Of a stretch of 64,000 nucleotides of DNA, positions 25,726-36,900 are shown in pieces. Source of the DNA: Mycobacterium sp. GA-1841 (GTDB lineage: Bacteria; Actinomycetota; Actinomycetes; Mycobacteriales; Mycobacteriaceae); the NCBI RefSeq assembly GCF_001954135.1, contig NZ_MBEQ01000024.1:248001-312000 (forward strand), read 5' to 3'. The notes under the pieces were generated by a model. It worked only from the letters and a program-made list of their open reading frames with translations, was not told the origin of the DNA and did no database searches. The translations under genes and the position numbers were made by a program. How positions within the stretch are numbered: the stretch's first letter is position 1; every line of letters starts with the position of its first letter.

Positions 25726-27819
25726 ATGGTCGATGACCACACCCGACACGACATCCTCGAGGCGCTCAAGTCGTGGGATCGAGCTGCAGCGGCATCGAAG
25801 CTCACCAAGTCTGAGCAACTGCGCAACCAGTTCGCCGAACGGTTTCCCAGAACCGCCTGGGAGGAACTCTCCCTGGCGGATTACGCGCTCGGACAAAACA
25901 ATCAGGACGTCGTTTCCTACTGGATGGAGTTCAAGGACGGTCTGATTCCGAGTATGAAGGGCGGCTCGGCGTTCAAGCACCTGATCTACCGGACCACCAC
26001 GGGCTCATGGTATTTCCCGAAAGAGTACGAGTCAGTCGAGCAGGCATGGGAAGCCGTTCGGGCCGGGTTCGTGCAGATGCTGCATTTCGCCGCCGAAGGC
26101 CGGTTCGATGATGCCGACGATGTCAAGGCTCTCTACGCCGCTCCGGCCCTGCGGGCCAAGCTGCTGTGCATGTACTACCCGTCGGACCTCATCACGGTGT
26201 CATCGAAGGACCACATCGACCACTACCTGCGGGCATTGGGCGAGAAGCCTGCCTCCTCGGTGCTCCGCGCCAATCGACAGCTGCTCAACGCGTTGCGGTC
26301 CATCACGGAACTCGCTGACCTGTCCAATCAGGAACTCGGAATCTTCCTGTACCACTGGCACAATCCGCGCCCTTCACAGCGAGTGGTGAAGATCGCCCCC
26401 GGCGAACAGGGAAAGTACTGGCAGGACTGCCTCGACAATGGCTTCATCTGCGTCGGCTGGGATGACGTCGGCGATCTCGCACAGTTCAGCACCAAGGACG
26501 AGTTCCGTGACGTTTTCCGGGAGCACTACCCGTACAACGACGTCGAGCAGCAAGTCAGCCGGAAAGCCAACGAACTCTGGACGCTGAGGGAACTTCAGCC
26601 CGGCGACACCGTCATCGCCAACCGCGGCACCGGGTGCCTGCTCGGCGTCGGGACCGTCAACGACATCGGCTACGTGTGGCATCCCGAGCGCACGGAATAC
26701 AAGCACACCGTCGGCATCGACTGGGACACCGCGGCGGCCGGGCCCATTGAGCAGGTAGACGCGTGGAGGGTGACGACCGTCTCGAAGGTGTCGGCCGAGT
26801 TGCAACGGAAACTCCTGGGACGGGGCCCGGCCCCCAAACCCGTTGAGGACGATGCGAAGCTGCTCGAACTGGAAGCTGCGCTGCGTCGGCGCGGTCAGGT
26901 GATCCTGTACGGGCCCCCAGGAACCGGAAAGACCCACATTGCCCGTCGGGCCGCGGCCTGGTTACTCGACGGCGGAAGCACGAACGCACAGGCCAACGGA
27001 CTGCTCGCCGACACCGATGCGCTCACCCGCCGCGAACAAGCCTTGGCTGAGCCGACCGGTCCCGGCAAGGCTGCCCGACTGACCCGTATCACCTTCCATC
27101 CGTCCTATGCCTACGAAGACTTCGTCGAAGGCTTCCGCCCTCAGCGGTCCGACGACGGCGCCATGCAGCTCGTCTTGACCGACGGCATCTTCAAACGAGT
27201 CTGCACAACCGCCCACAACGATCCGACCAACAGCTACATCGTTTTGATCGACGAGATCAACCGCGGCAACATCCCAAAGATTTTCGGCGAACTGATCACG
27301 CTCATCGAGAAGGACAAGCGGGGCCTGACAGTTCAACTGCCGCAAAGCAATGACAGCTTCTCAGTACCCCCGAATATCCTCATCATCGGCACCATGAACA
27401 CCGCCGACCGCAGCATTCACCTGCTCGATACCGCACTGCGCAGACGCTTTCAGTTCATCGAATTGCTTCCAGACATCGAACTTCTCGAAGGGGCTTCGGT
27501 GGGCGCGCTGGCACTCGATGCGTTCCTTGGCGGCCTCAACGAGGAGATCCGCAAACGCTTTGGTCGCGAGAAGCAGATCGGCCATGCGTTGTTCTATCAG
27601 AATGGTGAAATCGTGGACTCCCCAGACGAGTTCGCCGCCATCATCCGCTATGAACTGATTCCACTCCTCCAGGAGTACTTTTACGAGGACTATCAAGCCC
27701 TGGGCCACCTTCTGGGCGGAGTGATCGATACCCAAGCCCAGCAGATCGCTGAGCTCGCCAACGATCCGGAAGGGTTGTGCGTCGATCTGGCGAACAAATA
27801 CGGCAGCGCCTCCGCGTGA
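25726..27819 (+). CDS. mcrB: McrB-type restriction NTPase with EVE-like reader domain
   Basis: The product has 697 residues. The McrB AAA+ module is clear: Walker A GPPGTGKTH at about 396, the McrB signature LIDEINRGNIPK at about 508 and MNTADRSIHLLD at about 557. Residues about 230-355 look like an EVE/YTH-related modified-base reader (WQDCLDNGFICVGWDDVGDL, then PGDTVIANRGTGCLLGVG). Residues 1-215 are an extra helical region that I cannot assign. McrB hydrolyses GTP and drives cleavage of modified DNA by McrC. It overlaps mcrC by 4 bases, so the pair is translationally coupled. Confidence 0.9.
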   Translation: MVDDHTRHDILEALKSWDRAAAASKLTKSEQLRNQFAERFPRTAWEELSLADYALGQNNQDVVSYWMEFKDGLIPSMKGGSAFKHLIYRTTTGSWYFPKEYESVEQAWEAVRAGFVQMLHFAAEGRFDDADDVKALYAAPALRAKLLCMYYPSDLITVSSKDHIDHYLRALGEKPASSVLRANRQLLNALRSITELADLSNQELGIFLYHWHNPRPSQRVVKIAPGEQGKYWQDCLDNGFICVGWDDVGDLAQFSTKDEFRDVFREHYPYNDVEQQVSRKANELWTLRELQPGDTVIANRGTGCLLGVGTVNDIGYVWHPERTEYKHTVGIDWDTAAAGPIEQVDAWRVTTVSKVSAELQRKLLGRGPAPKPVEDDAKLLELEAALRRRGQVILYGPPGTGKTHIARRAAAWLLDGGSTNAQANGLLADTDALTRREQALAEPTGPGKAARLTRITFHPSYAYEDFVEGFRPQRSDDGAMQLVLTDGIFKRVCTTAHNDPTNSYIVLIDEINRGNIPKIFGELITLIEKDKRGLTVQLPQSNDSFSVPPNILIIGTMNTADRSIHLLDTALRRRFQFIELLPDIELLEGASVGALALDAFLGGLNEEIRKRFGREKQIGHALFYQNGEIVDSPDEFAAIIRYELIPLLQEYFYEDYQALGHLLGGVIDTQAQQIAELANDPEGLCVDLANKYGSASA

Positions 27820-29132
27820 CCATGCGCCGTACCGTCGAGCTCGCCGAATACCAAAACGAATGTGTGCCCGCGGACAAGCCGACCCTGGCCGATCTGAAGC
27901 TGGCCGAAAAGCTCGCGGCCGGAGGCGCCGTCGATGCGCGGCTGGACGTGCGCTGGCTGGCCGATGGGAACGTAGAAATCAACGCGACCTCCTGGGTCGG
28001 TGTGGTGCGGTTCAGCGCTTTGGAGATCCGTGTTGTCCCCAAGTTGGTCGGTGGGTCGTTACGCGTCCTGCGGATGGTCGAGTACGCCAACGGGATACAG
28101 CTGCTGTCACACCTTCCACCCGATCAGCATCTGCCCGCCGACGGCACCGACCTGTTTCAGTTGATCGTCATGGCTTTGGTCCAGGAAACCAGAGAGCTGA
28201 TCCGAGACGGGCTCATCCGTGACTATCGGCGCACCGACGATTCCCTCACTGTCCTGCGTGGCCGTCTACGGATGCGCGATCAGTTCCTGCGCCGGTACGG
28301 CAGCCTGCACAAGTTGGAGTGCCAATACGACGAGTACGACGGCGACATACCGGAGAACCAGCTACTTGCGGCGGCATTGTCCGCTGCAGCCACGCGCGTG
28401 GCCGACGACAAGCTGAGGACCGACACCCGAGGGCTCGCCGCAGTTCTGGCCGCAACATGCGAGCCTCCCACACTTGACCCCGAGTGGTACACGCGCCGAA
28501 TTCACTATGACCGCCGCAACTCCCGGTACCGACCTGCCCATGAGCTCGCCGTCATGGTGTTGGAAGGACTGGCTCTCAACGATTTGCACAGCAGCGGCCA
28601 CCAAGGTGTCACCGCCTTCATGCTCGACATGAACGCGATCTTCGAACGATTCGTCACCCGACTCGTCTCAGAAGCGCTGGCCGGGACAACGCTGGGGTTG
28701 AGTGCTCAGCAGAGCTACGGCGCCGTCGTCGTCGACGAGAGCACCGGGCGCACCTACAGCACCATCCGACCCGACCTCGTCATCGTCGACACCGAGTCAG
28801 GGCGCAAGGTCCCCGTCGATATCAAGTACAAGCTGTACGAGGACAAGCGATTCGGCACCGGCGACATCTATCAGCTCTTCACCTACGCCTACGCTCTCGG
28901 CGAGTCCGATTCGACGCGCAACGCCGGCGTCCTCTATGCCGCGACAACTTCCGTGACCGGGCCCGCACTGCGTATCAAGCCTCAGACCGGGATATCAGGG
29001 GCACACATTCGCGGCGCTGGACTCGACGTGGCCGGCATTGTGGACGGATTGAACGGTGTCCCTCCCGAGTTGGCACTGCGCACGGTTCGAGACATCGTTC
29101 ACGACGTCATTGGGCTGGTGGGTATCAACTGA
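27816..29132 (+). CDS. mcrC: McrC-type nuclease subunit
   Basis: The product has 438 residues from GTG at 27816 (GTGA overlap with mcrB); ATG at 27822 is the alternative. The N-terminal region resembles the McrC finger domain (LEIRVVPKL, then YANGIQLL). The C-terminal nuclease has the PD-(D/E)xK set: RPDLVIVD at about 318, VDIKYK, then DIYQLFTYAYALG. It is the cleavage subunit of a type IV (modification-dependent) restriction system. All catalytic residues are present, so the system looks intact. Confidence 0.9.
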   Translation: MTMRRTVELAEYQNECVPADKPTLADLKLAEKLAAGGAVDARLDVRWLADGNVEINATSWVGVVRFSALEIRVVPKLVGGSLRVLRMVEYANGIQLLSHLPPDQHLPADGTDLFQLIVMALVQETRELIRDGLIRDYRRTDDSLTVLRGRLRMRDQFLRRYGSLHKLECQYDEYDGDIPENQLLAAALSAAATRVADDKLRTDTRGLAAVLAATCEPPTLDPEWYTRRIHYDRRNSRYRPAHELAVMVLEGLALNDLHSSGHQGVTAFMLDMNAIFERFVTRLVSEALAGTTLGLSAQQSYGAVVVDESTGRTYSTIRPDLVIVDTESGRKVPVDIKYKLYEDKRFGTGDIYQLFTYAYALGESDSTRNAGVLYAATTSVTGPALRIKPQTGISGAHIRGAGLDVAGIVDGLNGVPPELALRTVRDIVHDVIGLVGIN

Positions 29133-29226
29133 CAACCTGGGGGACGAGATGCTGCAGTGCGTGAAACCACGCCCTGGCAGGTCAGACAAGCAGCAGCGCT
29201 ATCGGGCCGACCTACGATCGCTTGCG

Positions 29227-30321
29227 CTATCCATAGCTCGACGGTGACCGGCCTAACCTCCACGAACTGGGCTTGTGTGAACGCATTGATTCGCGCGCCG
29301 CTTCATCGGATCGCTTCTCGGCCTCTGTCCGCGGACGCGGAGGCGCCATCATCTCGCGCACCCGCTTCCTCACTACCTCTGGATCAGGCTTTCGTGGTGG
29401 CTCGCGTTTGACCGGCACACGAATACTCCTCTGTGCTCGCTTTGGCAGCTTGGCGGAAGTACGACCCGCACTCTGTCGTTGCGGTACAGCAGGTTTAGGG
29501 CTCTGCGAACGCGACTTCTTGCTTTTCTTGGTCTGCTTGGCTTGGTCAGCCTTCTCATGAAGTCGAGAGATTTGCTTCCGCTGCCGATCGGAATGCACCT
29601 GAAGTCGTCGATAGTCTGCTCGCAGCTGAGCAAGTTCAGCCGAAACAGACTCGAATTGGCTGCGCCACCAATTCGTCTGATATTCAGGAAGTTTCACGTT
29701 ACAGTCATGGCATACCTCATCCGCCACAACTGCAATCGGAGACAAGCGAACCGTGATGTCCTGGCGACCACACAGCGCTTGGTCGTGGCACTCGTTCAGG
29801 TAGTCCCGGTGATGTACAACATCTGTGGCCGACTCGTATAGGTAGTCGTATGCCGGTTCGGGCAGCTGCGGAGCCGGCTCCGCGTTTGGACGACAAGCGT
29901 GCCCATCGACCTTTCGCGGCTGAGTTCGCTTGACGAGCTGACTCTCGGACGTCCGACAGCTCCGATATTCGAACCTCTTCCGCACCCGATCAGCGAATTG
30001 CGGCGTAGTTGCCGAGTTGCCATCTCGCACTTCCGCGCCCAAATGACGAAGGTATCCGATGACCGCCTTATCCGGCACACGGAGTTCGGAGGCGAGTCTC
30101 GCAACTGTGAGGCCTGCACTGTTGTTCGTGACCTCTGGAGGGTCTGTTCTGTGCTTCCCGAAAGACTCCCGGAGACGGCTCGCGACTGGTGCACTCACTA
30201 CTGACGACGCGGAATTGACAAACTCACCCTCCGCTTTCAGGTGGGCAAGCAAGCCCTTGCTCGGTAGCCCCAATTCCTTTGCGAGCTCGTGGATCCGCAC
30301 CTTTCCGCCCACAGCAGCCAT
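29227..30321 (-). CDS. Stand-alone IF-2 N-terminal-domain protein with Cys cluster
   Basis: The product has 364 residues. Residues 7-55 copy the N-domain of actinobacterial translation factor IF-2 ([20 protein letters not shown], then SRLRESFG), but the GTPase is absent. A second weaker copy follows at about 70-117 ([17 protein letters not shown]). Residues 165-225 hold C/H residues ([23 protein letters not shown]) like a zinc or HNH-type finger, then a coiled coil and a long basic tail. The combination suggests a nucleic-acid-binding accessory. It is 85 bases downstream of the SNF2 helicase gene on the same strand. Base composition is less GC-rich than its neighbours. Confidence 0.78.
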   Translation of the reverse strand: MAAVGGKVRIHELAKELGLPSKGLLAHLKAEGEFVNSASSVVSAPVASRLRESFGKHRTDPPEVTNNSAGLTVARLASELRVPDKAVIGYLRHLGAEVRDGNSATTPQFADRVRKRFEYRSCRTSESQLVKRTQPRKVDGHACRPNAEPAPQLPEPAYDYLYESATDVVHHRDYLNECHDQALCGRQDITVRLSPIAVVADEVCHDCNVKLPEYQTNWWRSQFESVSAELAQLRADYRRLQVHSDRQRKQISRLHEKADQAKQTKKSKKSRSQSPKPAVPQRQSAGRTSAKLPKRAQRSIRVPVKREPPRKPDPEVVRKRVREMMAPPRPRTEAEKRSDEAARESMRSHKPSSWRLGRSPSSYG

Positions 30322-30406
30322 CCAATCTTCCCGTGGAGCCAGTCATATGTGACTGACAACCGTCCGCTCGATACGTTCGATTCCGATGCAGCGACCAAGG
30401 TTTAGC

Positions 30407-33400
30407 TCATCGGGTTCGTCCTTCGATCTGAGCTATGTCATGCACTGCCCGAAGAATCTCCTCGTCATAGGCCGAGAGCGCCTTCAACCCCAACCGCCTC
30501 CGGAAGGCCCCAAACAGCTCATCGTCCGGCGTCAGTTTGCCGTCGGCAGCCAGCTGCGCCAGGTGATGGGCCAGCTCGGATGGAGGAACGCGGTCCAGGG
30601 TCCGTGCGCCGAGTTCCCGTGGCACTACTTGAGCCTGGGTAGGCAACCGGAACGTTCGTGGCTTTACACCCTGCTCGTTCAGCGGGTTCTCTGCGACAAT
30701 CTGTCCTTCTCGCTCAGCTTGGGAGATCGCACGATTCAAGGTGCGGGATACCTCTTTGCCGCCGCCATGCCCGTTACACGCCTCGATATAAGCGTCGTGA
30801 ATTCGGAAGCCTATGACGGGGCCTTCTGATTCCACGATGCGTACCACGTTGTTGATGATCATGGCATCCGACGTGCGCTCGATACTGGGTAATCGTCCTT
30901 GGAACTCCCTGTAGGGCTTGAGGTTCGAACTCGGGCCGGCGGATTCCATCCGCGCGTGCACAGCGGGCGGCCCATCCACGGCACGCGTAGACATCGATGG
31001 GCCCGAACTCCGAGTAGGTGACTCAATATGAGCGGTAGGCATCCTGAGCGTGCCTGCACGCTCAGGATCGTCTGCGGATGGCCGGGTCGTCTCGGCCCGG
31101 CCAACTGCCGGCCCACCGGCCGGCGGCGTCGTCGTGGCGGAACTTCTTTCACTCCCGGCTGCGCCACCAAAGAGCCGCTCACGCTCAGCCGCGATGATCT
31201 CGCGCGCGAGTTCGGCTTCGGTGATGTCATACGCCTCGGGGGCGCTCTCAGCAGTTTCGCTCTGCCGTGCGAAACTCTCGAAGAGCTCCTTCTTGCGAGC
31301 CAAGATCTCACGGATTTGTTGATCAACGCCTTCATCGGACAGAAGTCGGTGTACTTGAACCGATTCCAGCTGCCCCATGCGATGGGCCCGTGCGATCGCC
31401 TGCCATTCGATGGTCGGTTTGAGCTGCGGTTCACAGATCACCACGACCGATGCCGCCTGGATGTTCAATCCGACACCGCCGGCCAGGATCTGAGCAACCA
31501 GCACGGCACCCTGTTTTGCCGCCGAAAATTGGTCGACCATGTCCTGTCGGCGACCCGCCGCGACCGAGCCCGTCAGCGGTCCGAAAACGCGACCGGGCAG
31601 GTGAGCAGCGACCTGCTGCAAAACGTCAAGAAAGTGCGAAAAGACGACGACTCGCCGGCCGTTGGCCTCCGCCTCTTCCACGATCTCGATGAGGCGTTCC
31701 ATCTTGGCGGACTTATGCCCGCGATTCATGGCTGCTTGCCGCATCGCCATGAAGTTGCGTTCATTAACCGCAGCGCGATAGGCCGAAGCATCCTCGCCCG
31801 ACATCGTTATCCACTCGTCAACCTCGACGAGTTCGGGAAGTTCGGCGAGAACGTCCTCTTGGTTGCGACGGAGATACGCAGGCGCGACTTGACGACGAAA
31901 CTTCTTGGGCGAGAACTCGTCTGCATCAAGCACTAAATCGGGACGAAGGTAACCGACCAGGTTGCGGAACTCATCGAGGCGGTTCTCAAGTGGTGTACCG
32001 GTCAGCAGGATCGCGCGTTCGCAGGTGTCGATCAGGTGCGCGGTCCGTTGTGTCCTGAGAGCCTCGGGGTTCTTGATGTAGTGCGCTTCGTCCACGATCA
32101 CGCACCCCAGGTTGGGCACGGACACATTATTTTTCACCCAGCCCAGGGTTTCGAAGGTGGTGACAGCGACTCCGCCGTTGCGTTCCCAGTTCTTGGCAGC
32201 CCATTGCCGGTCCGGCCCGTGCAGGCGGTGGGCGGCCAGCTTAGACTTGGCAGCCACTTCGCGAACCCAGTTGGTCACCACGGCGGCTGGGCACACCACC
32301 AGGAAATTATGGTCACCTTTGGCGCGAAGGTGAGCCAACGCCGCAATGGCTTCCACGGTCTTTCCCAGCCCCATCTCGTCACCGATTACGACCTTGCGCT
32401 GCACCAGTGCGAACTTCGCCGCAAAACTCTGGTACCCACGTAGTGACGCGGTCAGGTGGTCGCCCTTGAGCTCGAACTCTCGGACCGCTTCGATGATCTC
32501 GGTGGGAAGGTCGCCTTGCGTCTTCTCGTCGTCTTCGGTGATGAAACCCAGCTCGGCGAGCAGCGCGAAGTAATCCGCGGGGCGGGCAAGGAAGTCTTCC
32601 CACGGGTCACCGACTGTCGCGACATCTTGGGCATCGGCTATGGCGCGCGCAGACCTGGCGACGGTCTGGATGGCTTGTCGGAATTCCTCAACACTGGACT
32701 CAGCCGGAAGCACAATCGCGTAGTTGACGGCCTTGTCGATAGCAGCCGCGACAGGAGCCAGTTCTTCAACAATCGCCATCTCAGAAGTTGTGGCGGAGGC
32801 GCGGTGTGCCGCATCCCAGGCCCGCAAGCGGCGCAAAAACTCGGTGTACTCCGGAGTTCGCTTCTTGATATCGATCCGCATAGGCATCTCATCGAACGTG
32901 TTCTGCCGCAACGTACGTGCCGCTGCGCGGATGCGGGTGGCGGTGGTCGGCCCGATCCCCTCGAATCCCTCCAGTCTGTGCTCGTTCGCCAGGACTGCGA
33001 GGACGTTGGTGATGCCGTTGTCATTCAGTGCACCCACACGGATCTTGTCGCGGGTTGCTTCTCGAAGGCGTTCGACTGGCATGTCGGCCAGTAGCCGGTC
33101 GGTCTCCTGATTACGGACATGGTTGCCCGCGTCGACCGCGGACTTGCGTAGGTTCGCCTCGTCGGCCGCTGCACGGCGGATGACGGCCGTGGCGTTCGGG
33201 AGGATTGCGAACGCCGTGGACGCCTCGACTGTGGCGCCGTGCCCTTGGTCGGGTAGCTGCTGCTTGAAGCCCACCCAGTCGGCGAGGATGTCGCCGAACT
33301 CGAGCGCACGCACCCGCGGATCGTCGCGGGGCGCTGCCTTCTCAATCTCGCCGTGCAGTTGGCTGGTAAGGAACCAGCGGCGGTAGTCGGCCAAGAACGT

Positions 33401-33787
33401 CGCGGCCTGGTTGGCTTTGTCCCGCGTACCTCCGAAAAGGAGCAGCCGGCCGAACCCCGTGACCTTTCGTAAGTCGTCGGTAGCTTGTCCTACCTCCGTG
33501 GTCAGCCGATCGAGCTCTCGCTGCACGTCGAGCGGGACGTCTGGAAGGGTGGCCTTGGCGGCGACCGCTTGCAACGCCCCAAGGTCGTCGGACCGCAACG
33601 GCACGACGTGCCAAAGCACACGGTTGTCTCGCCGCGCCTGAACCACTCGTTGATGCAGCGCCGTCGATGCCTTGTTTGCGGTGACGATCACCTGGACTCT
33701 TGCCGCGAGCACCGCCCGGGCGGCCTCCACCCAGCCGCGTACCTCGTCACCTATCGCCGATGTTGACGGCTGGTCGTCTGTAGCCAT
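30407..33787 (-). CDS. SNF2-family DNA helicase with shared C-terminal domain
   Basis: The product has 1126 residues. An N-terminal region of about 420 residues contains a helix-hairpin-helix (LEGFEGIGPTTATRIRAAAR). The SNF2 core follows: DEMGLGKT at about 468, VDEAHYIKNP, TGTPLENR, and ARAHRMGQ in motif VI. Then comes a low-complexity Pro/Ser/Thr linker and a C-terminal domain of ~150 residues (NVVRIVESEGPVIGFRIHDAY, then VKPRTFRLP) that is also found at the end of the giant helicase at 46857-51995. It is divergent from the Hma-like operon and should translocate on DNA as part of an antiphage system. Confidence 0.85.
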   Translation of the reverse strand: MATDDQPSTSAIGDEVRGWVEAARAVLAARVQVIVTANKASTALHQRVVQARRDNRVLWHVVPLRSDDLGALQAVAAKATLPDVPLDVQRELDRLTTEVGQATDDLRKVTGFGRLLLFGGTRDKANQAATFLADYRRWFLTSQLHGEIEKAAPRDDPRVRALEFGDILADWVGFKQQLPDQGHGATVEASTAFAILPNATAVIRRAAADEANLRKSAVDAGNHVRNQETDRLLADMPVERLREATRDKIRVGALNDNGITNVLAVLANEHRLEGFEGIGPTTATRIRAAARTLRQNTFDEMPMRIDIKKRTPEYTEFLRRLRAWDAAHRASATTSEMAIVEELAPVAAAIDKAVNYAIVLPAESSVEEFRQAIQTVARSARAIADAQDVATVGDPWEDFLARPADYFALLAELGFITEDDEKTQGDLPTEIIEAVREFELKGDHLTASLRGYQSFAAKFALVQRKVVIGDEMGLGKTVEAIAALAHLRAKGDHNFLVVCPAAVVTNWVREVAAKSKLAAHRLHGPDRQWAAKNWERNGGVAVTTFETLGWVKNNVSVPNLGCVIVDEAHYIKNPEALRTQRTAHLIDTCERAILLTGTPLENRLDEFRNLVGYLRPDLVLDADEFSPKKFRRQVAPAYLRRNQEDVLAELPELVEVDEWITMSGEDASAYRAAVNERNFMAMRQAAMNRGHKSAKMERLIEIVEEAEANGRRVVVFSHFLDVLQQVAAHLPGRVFGPLTGSVAAGRRQDMVDQFSAAKQGAVLVAQILAGGVGLNIQAASVVVICEPQLKPTIEWQAIARAHRMGQLESVQVHRLLSDEGVDQQIREILARKKELFESFARQSETAESAPEAYDITEAELAREIIAAERERLFGGAAGSERSSATTTPPAGGPAVGRAETTRPSADDPERAGTLRMPTAHIESPTRSSGPSMSTRAVDGPPAVHARMESAGPSSNLKPYREFQGRLPSIERTSDAMIINNVVRIVESEGPVIGFRIHDAYIEACNGHGGGKEVSRTLNRAISQAEREGQIVAENPLNEQGVKPRTFRLPTQAQVVPRELGARTLDRVPPSELAHHLAQLAADGKLTPDDELFGAFRRRLGLKALSAYDEEILRAVHDIAQIEGRTR

Positions 33788-33858
33788 GGCCCCCGTTGGT
33801 GGTCGGATTTCTGCGAAGATTAGCGGACCCGCCGACAGCCTGTGACGCAGCCCGCATA

Positions 33859-33881
33859 TTGTCGGAGCCGTCGAGTAGCGT
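33859..33881 (+). promoter_or_regulatory. RecA-NDp/PafBC-type promoter of the Hma-like operon
   Basis: TTGTCGGAG (33859-33867), 8 bases, TAGCGT (33876-33881). This fits tTGTCRgtg-N8-TAnnnT except for A at position 8. Transcription would start near 33888, giving a short leader with GAGAGGGA before the GTG at 33913. It supports the GTG over an upstream in-frame ATG at 33796, which would lie before the promoter. Confidence 0.65.
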
Positions 33882-33912
33882 GGGCCGGCTATCTACCGAG
33901 AGGGACGATCGG

Positions 33913-36900
33913 GTGCTGCTAGAAGAGCTGAAACCAGGCCTACGTATCGACGGGCTGATCCCCGCCCAAGCGATCACGGTGATCTTTGCTCAATGGCATG
34001 GCACCGACGCGTTAGAGCTGACCTACAAGACCAACGACGGTGCCCTGGGCCAACAGGTGGTTTTCCGGAAAGACCAGGATCAACTCACCGTTGCCCAGGC
34101 TGGCAGTCGAGCCTTCGATGCCAACGCGACCGACTTCAAGCTGGTCGCCGAGGCTCAGCGCATCAGCCTGGCGGGGCTCTTTGACCCCATGCTGGCGGTA
34201 GCCACCAGCGACGTGCGCCCACTGCCCCACCAGATCCGTGCGGTCTACGGCGAGCTGCTTCCCCGCACGCCGCTGCGGTTCCTGCTAGCTGACGATCCCG
34301 GTGCCGGCAAGACCATCATGGCCGGCCTGTACATCAAGGAGCTGCTACTGCGCGACGACGTCCGGCAATGCCTGATCGTCGCTCCGGGCGGCCTGGTCGA
34401 GCAGTGGCAGGACGAGTTGTTCTTCAAGTTCGGGCTGCGGTTTGATTTGCTGACCAACCAACTCATCGACGCCAACGTCAATCTCAACGTCTTCGAAACC
34501 AACCCGCTGCTGATCGCCCGGATGGACCAGCTGTCCCGCAACGAGGAGCTGCAGGCCCAGCTCAAGGAAACCGAGTGGGATCTGGTCATCGTCGACGAGG
34601 CCCACCGCATGGGCGCCCACTACTTCGGCGGCAAGCTGGAGAAAACGAAACGTTTCCTGCTCGGTGAGCTCCTCGGTCGCATCACCCGCCACCTGCTTTT
34701 GATGACCGCGACCCCGCATTCGGGCAAGGAGGAAGACTTCCAGCTCTTCCTCACCCTGCTGGACCGCGACCGGTTCGAGGGCAAGAACACGAAGACCGCC
34801 AACACCGACGGCATCATGCGCCGCATGGTCAAAGAGGATCTGCTGACATTCGACGGCAAGAAACTCTTTCCCGAGCGCCGTGCCGAAACCGTGCCCTACG
34901 AGCTGACCGCGTTGGAGCAGGACCTCTACGAACAGGTCACCGAGTACGTGCGGGAAGGCATGAACCGTGCTGACCGAGTCGGCGGCAAACGCAAGAACAC
35001 CGTCGGCTTTGCCCTGACGGTGCTGCAGCGCCGGCTCGCCTCAAGTCCGGAAGCCATCTACAAGAGCCTGGTGCGCCGCACCGAACGCCTGGAACGCAAG
35101 AAGCAGGAAATCCTCAACGGCACCTACACCGATAAAGAACCCACGATTGATTTCGACGGCCTCGATGCCGATGACTACAGCTCCGAGCAGATCGAGGAGC
35201 TGGAGGAGGAATTGCTCGATGCCGCCACTGCCGCGCAGACAGTGGAGGAGCTTGATGCCGAGCTGCTAGAACTAGCCGAACTCACGACCGTCGCACGGCA
35301 AGTCCGGGACTCTGGAACCGACCGTAAGTGGACAGAACTGAGTCGGATCCTGCAGGACGAGGCGCTGACCACCGACGCGAACGGCTGGCCCCGCAAGCTG
35401 ATTATCTTCACCGAGCACCGCGACACCCTCGACTATCTGGCCGGCCGCATCCGCTCCCTGCTGGGTAAGCCGAATGCGGTGCAGGCTATTCATGGCGGGG
35501 TGCGCCGCAAGGAGCGGCGGACGATCACCGAGGAGTTCACCAAGAACCGCGACTGCCAAATCCTGTTGGCCACCGACGCTGCCGGCGAGGGACTGAACCT
35601 GCAAGCCGCACACTTGATGGTCAACTACGACCTGCCGTGGAACCCCAACCGGATCGAGCAGCGGTTCGGCCGTATCCACCGCATCGGCCAGCTGGAGGTC
35701 TGCCGGTTGTGGAACATCGTCGCCAGCAACACCCGGGAGGGTGCCGTGTTCGAGCGGCTCCTGGACAAGATCGAAGAACAACGGAAAGCCTACGGTGGCA
35801 AGGTCTTCGACGTGCTCGGCGAAGCCTTTAGCGAGACACCGCTGCGTGAGCTGCTGCTGGAGGCGATCCGGTACGGCGAGCAGGACGAGGTGCGGGCCAA
35901 GATGCACGAGGTGATCGACCACCAGGTGGCCGATGGACTCAAAGAACTGCTCGACGAACGCGCCTTAGCCTCTGAGCATCTGGCCGACGCCGACCTGGCG
36001 AAGCTCCGCGCGGCCATGGACGAGGCCCGCGCCCGACGCCTGCAGCCGCACTACATCGAGCTGGCGTTCAAGGCGGCGTTCACCCGGCTGGGCGGGCGCA
36101 TTGCCCGACGCGAGCGCGGCCGCTATGAGATCGCCAATGTGCCCGCGCAGATCCGGGCCAGCAAGTATCAGCCGATCGCCACAAAGTACGACCGGGTGAC
36201 CTTCGATCTCAAATACGCGCATCCCGAGGAACTTTCACACGCCGACCTCCTGGCGCCGGGGCATCCGCTGCACGACGCGGTGATGGATGAGGCAATCCGA
36301 CAGTTTGGCGGCACCCTGCACAGCGGAACGGTCTTGGTGTCGTCGACGCTGGAGGAACCGCATCTGCTGGTGGGTGTGGTGGAGGAAGTGGCCGACGCAA
36401 CCGGGGCGGCGGTGTCGCGGCGGTTCGGTTATGCCTACGTTGACAGCATGGGCACCGTCACCCCCGCCGGTCCGGCGCCGTACCTCGACTGTGTCGCCGC
36501 GCCGGAGACACCTGCGGTGGCAGCCGCGCGTCAGTTGCCCTGGCTGGCCGACGCCGAAGACCGGGCCACCAGCTGGATCATCACCACCCAACTGCCCGAG
36601 TACCTCGCCGAGGTACAACCGCGACGGGCCGCCGAACTCGCCAAGACCCGCGAACTCGTCGTGAGACGTCTTGAATCAGAACGTGATCGACTCCTGCTCG
36701 ACGCCACGGTGGCGTCCGAGAAAGAGCAGGCCGGGGAGAAACCGAAGGAATCCGCCGAAAGCCTGAGCCGCAAAGCAGTCGACCTCGACATGCGGCTACG
36801 CAAACGCCTCGAACTCCTCGAGCAACAAGCCCTGATGTCGACGAAGCCACCGCGCATCATCACCGCAGCACTGGTGCTGCCGGTGAGCATGGTCGACAGT

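Noticed and set aside
30330..30360. TTGTCAGTC upstream of the IF2-N gene (minus strand)
   Set aside because: The position of the -10 reads CTGGCT, which does not fit nAnnnT; listed as too weak for the damage-promoter set.
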